A program made the position numbers and the translations under genes. The notes beneath the pieces were generated by a model that saw only the letters and a program-made list of their open reading frames with translations, was not told the DNA's origin and searched no databases. From Paulinella micropora (taxonomy: Eukaryota; Cercozoa; Imbricatea; Euglyphida): 45,275 nucleotides of DNA. The DNA is taken from the NCBI GenBank assembly GCA_009731375.1, contig BJOX01000330.1, forward strand, positions 383,447 through 428,721, written 5' to 3'. Shown one piece after another: positions 1-10,770 of this stretch (the first letter of the stretch is position 1; the number at the start of each line of letters is the position of its first letter).

Positions 1-723
<723 letters not shown>

Positions 724-948
724 ATGAAAAGGCAGATAATATCTCAGAATATTACTAGTATTACCAGGCTGATTACTAGTATTAATAAGTTTAATGTTCT
801 TAATAATATTTCAAACAAGTTTAAGTGCGAAATAGTAGATGATAACCCAGAACTCGTCATGAATTTTTGTAAAATTCACGACTTCGTCTGGGTTGTTGCA
901 ACGCTTCCTATTGATAGTAAATACAAAGAAACAAAAGCAGACAAATAG
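724..948 (+). CDS. small ORF spanning the left TIR
   Basis: A 74-residue open frame with its second half inside the terminal inverted repeat. The right arm keeps the same frame over the shared core, including the motif KIHDFVWVVATLP and the stop position. It differs at a few residues (V/I, F/S, I/T, DK/VK). Repeat homogenisation alone could preserve the frame, so coding status is uncertain. The N-terminal part is low-complexity (I/N/S-rich) and has no counterpart on the right. I recognise no family. Confidence 0.3.
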   Translation: MKRQIISQNITSITRLITSINKFNVLNNISNKFKCEIVDDNPELVMNFCKIHDFVWVVATLPIDSKYKETKADK

Positions 949-982
949 AATTCTACAGCACAACAAGAGAAAAATATATGTA
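834..982 (+). repeat. terminal inverted repeat, left arm
   Basis: The 149 bases match the reverse complement of 21116-21264 with about nine substitutions and no length difference (about 94% identity). Five of the differences cluster around 932-946. Outside this core only scattered similarity remains, so the arms may once have been longer. Confidence 0.95.
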
Positions 983-1151
983 TTATTAAAATTATCTTTT
1001 TCGTCTTACTCTTCAGAAGCAACTTCAACTCAACCACCTACCACACACAACAGGTATGGTAGATAAAATTTCTTTGCAGGTAGGGAGGGCTTTCGCCCAA
1101 TTTTTTTTGAATTGAATACACACTAGTTTATATTCCTATGTTCAAAAGGAG

Positions 1152-1656
1152 TTAGTGGACATAATCACTTTTATTCATAATTCTCTGTCTTTTGTATCTC
1201 TCATATGATTGAATTATTTCTGATGAAGTTTTTCCACTATCAATCATCTTTCGTGCTTTTATTTCGTCATCTATTCCCATTGGTTGATTTTCAGCACTCA
1301 GCCAATGTTTAAACAATCTTAATTGTTTTTTCTTTTGTTCTTCTTCTTTCTTTTTTTTGTCTTTTTATTTGTTCAATTTTCTACTTTATGTCTCTTTCTT
1401 CATTTAGTTTATTAAGTATTTCTTCAATAACATTAGCATTTTTCTCACATTCTTTCTTTTGTTTCTCTAATTCAATTCTTTCGTTTTCGTTTTGTGCAAG
1501 TCTGCTAATTAAATTATCAAATCTTACATCATTACTTGCGCTACATTTCATGATGTCCTTACGAAATTTATCTTTCAATTTATCTAAATATTTATTCGTT
1601 TCTTCTCTCTCAACATACTCATCATCACTATTATTATTGCTTTCGTCTTCTCTCAT
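1152..1656 (-). pseudogene. charged coiled-coil viral protein, frameshifted
   Basis: The frame starts at 1656 and encodes 91 residues rich in K, E and N with a heptad-like stretch (ELEKQKKECEKNANVIEEI) before a stop at 1381. The downstream minus-strand sequence continues in a different frame to a stop at 1152 and contains LFKHWLSAENQPMGIDDEIK, which looks like genuine protein. One or more small indels around 1340-1385 would join the parts into a protein of roughly 160 residues. There is no recognised domain. It is the outermost minus-strand gene at the left end. Confidence 0.55.
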
Positions 1657-1954
1657 TATTAAAAAGGTAATTAGATAATTCTGAAATATTTTCCTTCCGC
1701 TCTAATGAAAAAAGTTATCCAAAGACTGAACTTTCCCCAGTGTCCATTTCACCTCACCTTTCCCGTGTGCGGTGGTTGGCCTAATAAGTAAAATGGAACA
1801 GCTAGACAGGTGGGCACATATCTCCATCCATTTTTTCTTGAACACTCCAAACCATATGTTTTCTTGGGTGTTGTTTTCATTTCTTGGTTTTCTCAAAAGA
1901 CCAAAGTAACCAAGAAAAAAAGACCAAACCCTTGCTGTTTTTGTGTGTGTGCAG

Positions 1955-2474
1955 ATGTCGGACGACCCAACCACACGTGATGAGCCTGAGGACGAGCCAG
2001 AGGAGCCAGAGCAAGCCCGCCCAGAAGACCCAGAAGTCAAGGTGAGTATTGTTCTCAGTTTTTTCTTTGCTAATGATTGCTTTACAGGTTGCTACTGACG
2101 CACTTGAAGGATTGTATGTTAGTCGCATAAAGTCAGGGAATATACCAAAGGAGTTAGGAGGTAATAAGGTGGTCGCAGTTAAAAGTCCGAATAGAGATAA
2201 AAGGGAACCCGTAGAGAGCAAGTCAGAATATTGGGTATATCTTGACGGACGGAATGATACATCAAAACTTTTTAACCAGAGGAACGAAGGTTTGCCGATG
2301 GTAAAATTGTATTATTTTAAGTCAGAATTGAGGAAGCAACAAACTCCAGAGAGTTTCATAGTAGCATTTACAGATGGTTCGCTCAAATTGTTCAGACTCT
2401 GGGACAATATCGACAAGATCTCAGATTATTTTTGCAAATCAGTCAAGACCGCCTACAGAGTTGTTTTTGATTAA
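1955..2474 (+). CDS. two-exon viral gene of unknown function
   Basis: An ATG at 1955 opens an acidic, Pro/Glu-rich exon (29 codons to 2041). The next bases are GTGAGT, and a typical acceptor (pyrimidine-rich tract, CTAAT branch-like site, TTTACAG) ends at 2087. Exon 2 runs in frame from 2088 to the TAA at 2472-2474, giving about 157 residues after splicing. Exon 2 includes KSEYWVYLDGRNDTSKLF and FIVAFTDGSLKLF. A second acceptor-like signal (T/G-rich tract then GCAG) sits immediately before the ATG, so an upstream untranslated exon is possible. No family is recognised. Exon 1 is clearly GC-richer than the surrounding viral DNA. A shorter unspliced reading from 2049 is the alternative. Confidence 0.6.
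2042..2087 (+). other. 46-bp spliceosomal-type intron
   Basis: It starts GTGAGT and ends TTTACAG, with GCTAATGA about 20 bases before the acceptor. Removal keeps the frame. Such an intron implies nuclear transcription of this viral gene. Confidence 0.6.
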
Positions 2475-2489
2475 AGCAACTAAGGAAAG

Positions 2490-2533
2490 ATGTTGAATAT
2501 ACTATTACAAAAAATCAGTAGCATATTCAACAT
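2490..2533. terminator. hairpin with T-run between convergent genes
   Basis: Perfect 11-bp arms (ATGTTGAATAT at 2490-2500 and its complement at 2523-2533) enclose a 22-base loop, followed by T6. It lies between the + gene ending at 2474 and the minus-strand integrase gene ending at 2640. That position fits a shared 3' end signal, but function is inferred from position only. Confidence 0.45.
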
Positions 2534-2639
2534 TTTTTCATTCTTCCCTTCATCACCGCTAGTTAGTTTTATTTTCATTAAAGGTCAAGAATTACTTTCG
2601 CCTTTCGCTCCCTCTTACTAGTCCTAATGTTTGCCAGTT

Positions 2640-3589
2640 TTATTTCCTCTCCCTTTTAAGTAGTTCTTTAGTCTTTTTCTCTTTAATAATTTCTTTGGTT
2701 TGCTCCTTCATATCTTTTTCTTCATCCACAGGTTTAATAAAATCAGTTTTCAATAAATCTCTTGGACTTACAAACTCATCGTTATTCAAAATTAACTTGA
2801 ATCCAGATCGGCCCTTGACTTTATAAATAATCTTACTGAAAGTTTTACCCCCTTTGGAGAAAACATTTCTTTTGTTTTCTTTTCTCACACTATCACCAAC
2901 ATTAAATTCTTCTATTAAATTATCGCGTGTTATTTCTTGTTTATTTTTGTCTCTTCCAAAAAATACTTCAACCTGTTTAGCCTTAATACCTCTATGAACT
3001 TTATGATTATAAGCATTGACTAAGTCCTGAATATAACTGACCCAATCAAAATTACGATTGGTTTCAAATAAAAGGTCAAGCCATCTTCTAATACTTCTTA
3101 TTACTCTATCAACAATTGCTAAGGCTCTATGATCGCCGACTTCAACTACACCGTGTTTAATTCCATTTTCAATAAAATATTCACGGGTTGCTCCTTTATA
3201 TTCTCCCCCGCAGTCGGTAGTAATTGATTTCGGTTTATATTTGATTGATTTCAAAGCAAAATAAACTTCTTTCGCTGTTTTATTTTTTAGTGGAATGATT
3301 ATTAAATATCTGGAATGACAATCAATCCAAACCAACATCCAAGCGTAGCCCTTATTTCCTTTCTTATCTTTTATTTTACTCATATCTGCTAAGTCTAAGA
3401 AAACTTGGTCCAATGGCTTATCAACCCATATAGTGTTCCATATTTTCGGGTTCTTTTCTGGTGGTGTATTTCAAGTGCTTCTTCTTCTTTTGTTTTAACT
3501 ACTTCTCCGCTAGGTGTGTCTTCTAATTGACTATCAGCATTCTGTGTATTAATAATTATATGTTTATGGTCAAAGTTGATTTTCCTCAC
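2640..3589 (-). pseudogene. retrovirus-like (rve) integrase, frameshifted
   Basis: Catalyses insertion of the viral genome into host DNA. The main frame (3413-2640) has the rve core: first Asp in VFLDLADM, second Asp in SITTDCGGEYKGA, and the third acidic position in LAIVDRVIRSIRRW, where Asp replaces the usual Glu, 34 residues after the second Asp. A C-terminal SH3/chromo-like region (FNVGDSVRKENKR) and a Lys/Glu tail follow. The N-terminal part lies in another frame (3589-3395, including EALEIHHQ), so a frameshift around 3440-3460 breaks the gene. Integrase genes of this type are the hallmark of Polintons and adintoviruses. It is transcribed leftward near the left TIR. Confidence 0.88.
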
Positions 3590-3661
3590 TCATCTTTCAA
3601 CATCATTTTTTTCTTTCTTATTTGTCTTTTCAGATTGATTATAAACATTAACAGATATGTT

Positions 3662-4090
3662 TCATTTCTTACCTCTCCCTTTTTTTGGTTTTGGTTCTTC
3701 TTCCTCACTACTTTCACTTTCGCTTTCACTTTCTGGTTCTGGTTCTGGTTTCTTACTCTTCTTCTTTTCTCTCTTAGTTTCTGCTTTCGCTCTTTTAATT
3801 TTCATTTTAGCCATCTTTTCTGCAATCAAGTCTGTGAAATCAACCTCATTCTCACTCTCACTCTGCTCGGGTGTGTCATCTTGGTCCTTCTCATTAATGA
3901 TGTCGTTCGCCACATTTTTATTTTCTATCTCTGCTATTTTTCGTTCCATATCTTCGTCTTCACTTTTAATCGCGGTTCGGTATTGTTCCAAAACCTTTTT
4001 CGCGTGTTCCATTTTTCTCTGGTTGGCCTTTTGTTTAATTCCATCAACTGCTTTTCCCAAGTTTGGTCGGCTTGCTTCGGGAGATGGCAT
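3662..4090 (-). CDS. highly charged viral protein
   Basis: An intact 142-residue frame. It begins MPSPEASRPNLGK, has a Lys/Glu-rich helical middle, and ends in an alternating Pro-Glu/Ser-Glu stretch (about residues 110-130) followed by KPKKGRGKK. The basic tail suggests nucleic-acid or protein binding, but no domain is recognised. It starts back to back with the fibre gene across a 117-bp AT-rich gap and is one of the few unbroken genes of the element. Confidence 0.65.
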   Translation of the reverse strand: MPSPEASRPNLGKAVDGIKQKANQRKMEHAKKVLEQYRTAIKSEDEDMERKIAEIENKNVANDIINEKDQDDTPEQSESENEVDFTDLIAEKMAKMKIKRAKAETKREKKKSKKPEPEPESESESESSEEEEPKPKKGRGKK

Positions 4091-4207
4091 TTCAAATACT
4101 AAAAATAAATTAATCTTAGCATTTTTTAATAAATAATAAAGATTTATTTAATATACAAACAAACGAGTTTGTGTTATATAGCAAAATCACTAGCGATTTT
4201 TTATATA
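4091..4207. promoter_or_regulatory. divergent promoter region
   Basis: An AT-rich gap between a minus-strand start at 4090 and the fibre start at 4208. It holds two small inverted repeats (ACAAAC/GTTTGT around 4157-4173 and AAAATC/GATTTT around 4184-4201). The fibre ATG directly follows TTTTTTATATA, matching the TATA-type sequence that abuts many start codons in this element. Confidence 0.45.
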
Positions 4208-7035
4208 ATGTCTAACTTCAAGTCGCTCTTAGGCCTTAATGAGTTGGCAGTCGATAGTCTACATATTAAAATTTAGACCTAACCAACACAAATATAGTCG
4301 GTTTGAATACAGACAGAGTGCCAGAAGATGCCGACCCGACAAATCTTTATTATACTGACGGACTATTTGACACAAGATTATCTACCAAATCAACAACAGA
4401 TGTCAAAGAGGGGAAAAAATTATACTATACAGAGCAACGAGTAAGGGACAACGACGAGGTTAAAGCATCAACTCAACACAGAAGCAATACATCTAATCCA
4501 TACCAAACCAGTCTATATAATTTAATAGATACAAACATATCCGCACCAGCGGTCGGTCAATACTTAACATACAATGATGTAGACGGCAAATGGAGGGATA
4601 CAGCACTCGGGTCAATTGGCACACTCTCCAATGTAGTCATAACAGCACCAATAGCCACTAATAGTTATCTCACATACAACTCCTTAAACTGGGTGAATAA
4701 AACATTTCCGATAAATGTTGATGAATTCGGTAATATTAATATGGGAGGATTAAACATAACAGGAGTAAATTTATTGAATACGATATCGGTTTCTTCAATC
4801 ATAACAACGGATATATTTGATGATGCTTTTGACACACGGCTCGCTACTAAATCAACGACAAACTTAGCAGAGGGGGCTAATCTATATTATACAACCGCGA
4901 GGGCTAACACAGACTTTGACACACGGCTCGCTACTAAATCACTACTAACTTAGCAGAGGGGACTAAGTTATACTATACAACAGCGAGTGCTAACACAGAC
5001 TTCGACACACGGCTCGCTACAAAATCAACAACTAACTTAGCAGAGAGGACGAACCTTTATTACACGAATGCAAGATTTGACACTCAATTAGCCACTAAAT
5101 CAACTACAAATCTATCAGAAGGCACCAATTTATATTATACCACAGCAAGGGTTAATACGGACTTTGACACACGACTAGCGACTAAATCAATTACTAACTT
5201 AGCCGAAGGGACGAACCTTTATTATACGACAGCAAGGGCTAACACAGACTTTGATACACGGCTCGCAACTAAATCAACGACAAACTTAACCGAAGGGACG
5301 AACCTTTCTTACACCAATGCGAGATTTGACACTCAATTAGCGACCAAGAGCACTACAAACTTAGCAGAGGGAACTATATTACACCAATGCACGAGATAAT
5401 TCAAATTTTGACACACGGCTAGCCACTAAATCAACAAACTTAGCAGAGGGGACAAACCTTTATTATACGACAGCGAGGGCAAACACAGACTTTGACACAC
5501 GGCTAGCCACTAAATCAACAACAAACTTAGCAGAGGGTACAAACCTTTACTATACGACAGCAAGGGCAAATACAGATTTTGGTACGAGACTGGGAACCAA
5601 GAGCACCACTAACTTAGCAGAGGGAACGAACCTTTACTATACGACAGCCAGAGCAAATACAGACTTTGACACACTGCTAGCAACAAAATCAATAGATGCT
5701 TTAAGTGATGTAGTAATAACGGGACCAGTGGTAAATGGACAATTACTAACATACAACGGAACAAACTGGGTAAATTCCACAGGGTCATTATCTTTCCTTT
5801 CATTAACTGGTGGAACTATGACAGGAGATATTAAAATGGGTGCTTCGACATTTGCTATGTACACGGGACCACAGACTATGGCAACCAATTCAGCACCTTC
5901 TCCATTTGTCGCTTCTGCTTCTTCTGAAATCAATGCAGCATATTTTGCTTTTAATGCTAACCAGAACAATTATTGGGCGACTGGCTCACACTACAACAAC
6001 TCAACGGGAGTTTATCAAAGAGTTCCACCAAACACAAACACTTGGGGAGGAACACCATACACGGGCGAACACATAAAAATAGACTTAGGAGCCATATACA
6101 GATTACAAAAATATTATGTTAGGTCTCCGTCCGTTGATTATGTTGAAACAACTCCGAGCATTTGGTATGTGGGGGTAAGCACTGATAATATTACATACAC
6201 ATCATGGCAGGAATGGTGAGGCATGGGCTTCACAACCAACTAAAACATATTCACCCGCTTCAAATGTTTCTGCTAGATATATCATATTCGTAGCAAACAA
6301 GGCGGGAAGTGGAAGTACAAATCTGAGAGACCAAGTCCATATAGCCAGTGTGTATTTTGATTATGAAACCTTGAATTATGATATAACATTACTTAGAAAT
6401 ATATCATGCGACACAATAACAACATGCGGAGCAATAACAGCAAGTGGTTTAATAACTGCGAGTGCAGGATTAACAGGAACTACATTAACGGCCAGCGGAT
6501 TGATAACGGCAAATGCAGGAGTTGATATGAAAAGCCAAAGCATAACAAATTTAGCCACTCCGTCAGCTTCAACGGACAGGGCGAACAAAAGTTATGTAGA
6601 TACATTAGACGGGCAGAATGTAAAATTAACAGGAAACCAAACCATAGCAGGAACGAAAGAATTCAGTGGAATATTGGCAACATCTATTGGTGTCCCGTGT
6701 ATAATAGGAAGGAATTCAAAGGGAACAGGAGCAACAGGAGGCATATAATTATATGGAACCAACAACAATATGAATGGTCCACACATACAAGCATTTGTTC
6801 ATACATCCGTTTATCCCACATTCCAATTATTGAACTGGGGGCAAGACAATATTAATTTGTATTTTGATTGTTATTTTAACGGCACAAACATATTATCTTC
6901 AAACACATCGTCAAATTTCCAAATAGCGAAATACTCAAACAAAATCAGTTTTAATTACAAAAATGGTGGAACACTTGGTCAAGCTATAACAATGAGTGAG
7001 GCAATGAACATAAGCACAGCAGGACTAATAACGGC
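4208..7035 (+). pseudogene. giant fibre (attachment) protein, N-terminal part
   Basis: Begins at ATG 4208 (MSNFKSLLGLNELAVDSLH), then loses frame by one base in an A-run near 4270. The bulk is about twelve copies of a 28-residue repeat of the type TNLYYTTARANTDFDTRLATK (to about 5690), a repeat style seen in phage and algal-virus fibres. Next comes an F5/8 type C-like carbohydrate-binding module (about 5860-6340; GEHIKIDLGAIYRLQKYY, TPSIWYVGVSTDNITY), then LITASAGL/LITANAGV shaft repeats and STDRANKSYVDTL. Several frameshifts occur (about 4950, 5390, 6220, 6750). The gene is cut at 7035 by the inversion; its C-terminal S74 portion lies at 12708-11694 on the other strand. Probable role: host-cell binding at the virion vertex. 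Confidence 0.82.
4860..5690 (+). repeat. fibre-coding tandem repeats, about 84-87 bp units
   Basis: Repeated units carry GACTTTGACACACGGCT and ACAAACTTAGCAGAGGG with few changes, some alternating with a variant unit (AATGCAAGATTTGACACTCA). Earlier, more diverged units occur from about 4340. High similarity between units suggests recent expansion or homogenisation. Confidence 0.9.
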
Positions 7036-7503
7036 GAAGAAATATATTGAATTTCTATCAAAACCCATAACCTCGTGGATACGGGTATCACCATCAAATA
7101 TGAACCGCGGTTGAATACCTTTATTCTTAGACACACTGAATGTTAATTTTCCATCTTCTGGTTCTATGTTGGTATTGTTGCTTGTTATGGTGTATGTGTA
7201 TCGGTTGGGGCTGTCTGCGGTTAGCATTTCTGCCAGTTTATTTTTTAAGTTGTTCATTGTGTAGTTGCCCTCAGGTATCGTAATTAAAGCCTCACACCCG
7301 TCTTCGCTAAGTGTAAAGGTATTATATGGACTGGCGACGAAGTAATACGACTTCGGCACACAGATATGAAGTATTTTACAATGTGTGGGATTGTCTAGTC
7401 CCTTCATATTGACTTCGTGTGTGTAAAGTCGCTATCTGTTCCCGTTATCCTGTTTTTACTATTAATGTAATAGATACTACTTGATCTTCCACCCTTGTAA
7501 TCC
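7036..7503 (-). pseudogene. minor capsid (penton-like) protein, N-terminal half
   Basis: The start at 7503 follows ATAATATACA directly. The first 30 residues (with NSKNRITGTDSDFTH) end in a frameshift near 7407. The next frame has HICVPKSYYFVASPYNTFTL, ITIPEGNYTMNNLKNKLAE and GKLTFSVSKN. These are features of the structural family seen next to the major capsid gene in Polinton-like viruses and relatives (PKSYY, PEGNYT, GKLT). The frame is cut at 7036 by the inversion; the second half is 12709-13062. The likely role is a vertex or minor jelly-roll capsid component. The start lies 28 bases after the protease stop. Confidence 0.72.
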
Positions 7504-7530
7504 ATTGTATATTATTAAAGATAATTCTTT

Positions 7531-8255
7531 TTACAAAAAGGTGTCAAATCCATACCCATTCTGTGCTTTTAGTTTCTCCGCTTCGCCTTCTTTTAAGTCT
7601 GTACAGCCACTGGCAAACTTAACCGGTTGCCTTTCGCCCGCTCCATTAAAAACCTCATACTATGCCAACCATAAGTTGAGGAAGTACCATATTGTTGTTT
7701 TATCTTATTTACTTTCATTAATAGATAAGTGCTGGGGTGGCTTTTATCTATTAGTTGTTTCATTTGTTGTTGGAAGTCTTCAGTAGGTTCATAAAGTGCT
7801 AAAGGGTCATACACTTCAACACTCCTGTCTTTATCTAGACTTATCCATACTGCCATCCAGTGCTGTCCTTTTTTGTTGCTCGGGTCGGTATTCATAATAA
7901 ATCCGTATCGCTTTCTGCTTCCGGGCTTCAACTTGTAGATTTCATCACTTGCTATCGTGCCGAGATACCATCCATATTTTTTCATTATGTCATCAATTTC
8001 ATTTGTCAGTAATCCGCGACCCTCTTCTTCCTGCGTGGGATGCTCTTTTGGTGGTTGTGTCCCCGCGACGCTCGGGGGTGAAGTGTCATCTGGTGGTGGT
8101 TGTGTCTCTGCGACGCTCGGGGGTGAAGTGTCATCTGGTGGTAGCGGGTGGGGCATCCCTTCATCAACATTTAAATCCGCTGAAACTTGTTTATCCACAT
8201 TCGGGTCTATAGTCGTTTTGCTAGTTAGAGTTTTTACAAAGTCCTTTTTATTCAT
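7531..8255 (-). pseudogene. adenain-like cysteine protease, active-site Cys lost
   Basis: Adenain/Ulp1-type proteases mature virion proteins. The N-terminal 75 residues are Pro/Thr-rich with a tandem repeat (PPDDTSPPSVAxTQPP). The core follows: GLLTNEIDDIMKKY, the catalytic His in KKGQHWMAVWI, an acidic partner in VEVYDPLA, and the nucleophile region STYGWHSMRFL. Family members usually have Cys-Gly-x-His here; this copy has Tyr (TAT). The expected C-terminus (EGEAEKLKAQNGYGFDTFL) follows in another frame after about 7600, ending at 7531. The ATG overlaps the preceding gene's TGA (ATGA), suggesting coupled expression. Confidence 0.82.
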
Positions 8256-9501
8256 TGTGTGCCTCCAATCATTGCGGGATAGATTTTTTTAATTATTTTT
8301 ATTGAAAATACCTTATCAATTAATTCTTCTAATGTCTTCGCTCCAGTCCCTTTTTGTTCATTAGTAGTAATTCCTAAATACTTGGCTAAAACAATTTTTA
8401 TATTTGCGGGGTCCTTTCCAACATCAATATTATGTTTAACGATTTTTTTTCTAATCCAATCACCTCTTTGCTTGAAGTTTTTAACACTTTTTCCTTCGTC
8501 TATAAGTTTCTGTTTAAATGCGTCTGCAATGATTGGAATAGTTATATTAGGATGCTAGTTTTTACTTAAACCTTTAAACATTAAGCCCGTTATTTGCTTT
8601 TCTTTTTCAGCGAAAGCCAATATCTCTTGAAGTTTTTTGTATTTATTTGGGTCTTTACCATCATCTATATATGATTTCACACCAACTGCGGTTTTATCAA
8701 AAACATTTTTAGACATACTTTTTATCTCCTTTGTTGTGTAGTATTTTTTTAATAGTTCTGTTTTTTCCTCTATTTCTTTCTTTTCCTTTGCATATTGTTC
8801 TGGTGTTTTAAGTGGTGTTTCATCATCCTTTGCATCCGCTAATGGTGCTGCTGGCGGAGATGGTGGTGTTGTCGGAGGTGGTCCTCCCTTAGGTGGTGCG
8901 CTCATTGGCGGAGGTGGTGCTCCCGTTGGTTGGGTTCCAGTTGGTGGTGCTGTTATGGATTGTTATTGTGGCGGTGTAACTGTTACTTGTTGGTTCCGTT
9001 GCCGTTCATATTTTACATCCTCTATGAGTTTTTGTTCCCTTCTAAGTTCCCTATCCTTTTCTTCCTGTCTTTCCTTCATCTCAGCCAGTTGTTTTTAATG
9101 TTCCCTGTCCATTATTTCTTTTAGTTCCTTAGCATCGGCTTGGATTTTTCTTTCTAGCCTTTTCTTTTCTTCTATCACATCTTCCCTCTTCTTCTTTTCC
9201 TTTTCTTCCTCGTAGTGTATTAACTTTGTATCTGGTTTCGGTTCTCGTGTTCAAGACGATTGAAATCAGATTTGATTATTTTTTCACTTGGTTTGCGGGT
9301 AGCCCTTTGCGACTTTGGTTTACCAATATATTTCAAAAACAACTTAATGATTTGAAGTGTGCTCATATCATTTGTTTTCTTACCAAAATTCAAATAGTAT
9401 CGTTCCCCCTTTTGTATAATGTATGGCCTCCCACTCTTATTTCTATACACTCGTGGCGGACGTATTTTAGCCTTTTTCTTATTAGTCGTTTTAGCAACCA
9501 T
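8252..9501 (-). pseudogene. large coiled-coil/Pro-rich virion-type protein, broken
   Basis: The start at 9501 is preceded by ATAATATACA. The N-terminal domain (93 residues) includes VYRNKSGRPYIIQKGERYYL and YIGKPKSQRATRKPS, a basic region I associate with structural proteins of Polinton-like viruses. After a frameshift near 9235 one frame runs to 8252 with three in-frame stops (9095-9097, 8963-8965, 8555-8557). It reads as a long Glu/Lys coiled coil, a Pro-rich linker (PTGAPPPPMSAPPKGG) and a helical C-terminal domain with two DDGKDP/DVGKDP repeats. Total length is about 415 codons. The TGA overlaps the protease ATG. Two stops could be CAA-to-TAA and one CAG-to-TAG changes. The function is not established; virion assembly is inferred from its place. 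Confidence 0.6.
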
Positions 9502-9552
9502 TGTATATTATCAAAAAAATATTTCTAATATTTTAGAATTTGAAACAAATAT

Positions 9553-9868
9553 TTAATGAAACTTTACAGCCCCTCCTCGTTGCTTACCATATCCGAGTTT
9601 TGATGCTGTAGACCCGATACGAGACGCATATGGAACCCCGACATCACCAAGGGCATTCGCAGTCTTTGAAATAATCTTGTTATCGCGAAGGAATTTATTA
9701 ACAGCCAATGCGGTTTTTCCAACCTTAGCCCAATTAATCTTTCCTCCTGCCTGTCCTTTGCCCTTCTTCTTGGTTTTCTTTTTTTCCTCCCTTCTGTGGC
9801 ATTGATGGTTAATTGTATTCTATGTTATATCCTGATGGTTGTGAAATTATCATTGGTGAGACTGGCAT
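9553..9868 (-). pseudogene. small Lys/Gly-rich virion-type protein, frameshifted
   Basis: The start at 9868 has TATAATA just upstream. The 19-residue N-terminus (MPVSPMIISQPSGYNIEYN) ends in a stop. The rest is in another frame: a Lys-rich run (KKTKKKGKGQAGGKINW), then VNKFLRDNKIISKTANALG and ASKLGYGKQRGGAVKF, ending at the TAA at 9553. Short proteins with this basic segment plus NKFLRDNKIIS-type helix and a Gly-rich tail recur in Polinton-like viruses and virophages and resemble adenovirus core or minor-capsid cementing peptides in style. The link is by pattern only. It lies between ATPase and the large coiled-coil gene. Confidence 0.55.
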
Positions 9869-9956
9869 ATTATTATAATATATATTCAAAAAAAATTATA
9901 AAAATATTATTTCAGGCGGTAGGCAAAATTTGTGGCCATTGAAAATCTCTAATAAC

Positions 9957-10761
9957 CTATCGCATGCGATAGGCAAAATTTTTTCTTAACTCATCATCAA
10001 CACTTGAAACATACAGAAAATTAAATCTCTCCTTTGTTGCTTCGTGATACTTTTGAAGAAAGTAATCAAAGTCAAAAGATAGGTCTAAATGTTTATACAC
10101 TAGTTCCATTTTGTCCTGAGACTGGCCCGGAAAGATTAATAAATAATCTAAGTGCTTAATGGCTTCTGGCCGTAGGTCGTTCAGATACTAATCACCTTTG
10201 ATTTATAGTGTCTGTTCTTTTTTAATAAATCGCTTACGGACTTATCTCTTAAACCGCTCCCTAAATGATCCAAAACAAAAACAACCTCTGGCGAAATATA
10301 CTTGTTGTCTATCTTTCTTCTCTACGCCTTCTTCCTTTTTCTTTTCCTTTCCGAAATAAAGAAATTGTGGTTTTTCTATTTCCTCTTCGTCCTGTTTTAC
10401 TTCTCCTTCGTGTTGCTCGTCTTGTCTGTTTAATTTGTCAAGTTCATAGTCTATCACATTAACACCATCTGATTTCAGAAAGGTATATATAGCCATTGGA
10501 TTTCCCCTGTTCTTAAAGTGCTTTACTATTGCTTTATAAATGTAGTCCGTGTATTGTGCTGGCAATAATAACAATACGAGTTTTTCTGTCTGTTGTCCTT
10601 TTCAGTATTTCAAAGAGTGCTGTCGTTTTCCCGCTCTTCTTACGAGCAAGTAGAAATATATTGGCATACGGCTCGTTGAATAATTTATAACCTTTTGCTT
10701 TTTTGTCTCCGTTTCCATCCTGCTTCACTGGCTTAACTTTTACATGGTTAATTTTCAGCAT
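9957..10761 (-). pseudogene. A32-like genome-packaging ATPase, frameshifted
   Basis: An FtsK/HerA-type ATPase that pumps DNA into capsids. The start at 10761 follows ATAATATACA. The P-loop is in IFLLARKKSGKTTALFEIL (about residues 35-53), followed by RKTRIVIIAST. A one-base loss near 10565 shifts frame to the next block (YTDYIYKAIVKHFKNRG, with a charged insert QDEQHEGEVKQDEEE). A further shift near 10300 leads to the Walker B-like VVFVLDHLGSGLRD and then LDYLLIFPGQSQDKMELVYK, ending at 9957. About 265 residues fits the family. At least two more small frame breaks occur, including one near 10185. Confidence 0.85.
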
Positions 10762-10770
10762 TGTATATTA

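Noticed and set aside
1050-1090. Possible mini-intron CAG|GTATGG...TTTGCAG|GTAGGG
   Set aside because: Only about 35 bases long with no coding sequence on either side; it is too weak compared with the intron at 2042-2087.
1388-1678. Phe/Ser-rich + strand frame
   Set aside because: It is the complement of the Lys/Glu-rich coiled-coil gene and has the composition of an antisense shadow.
3527-4136. Long + strand Phe/Leu-rich frames that look like membrane proteins
   Set aside because: They are antisense to the intact charged protein at 3662-4090; the hydrophobicity is an artefact of reading GAA/AAG codons backward.
6979-7114. Fibre C-terminus and capsid C-terminus as written, past the junction
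   Set aside because: Residues after 7035 (+) and before 7036 (minus) are translations of the wrong gene across the inversion point, not real termini.
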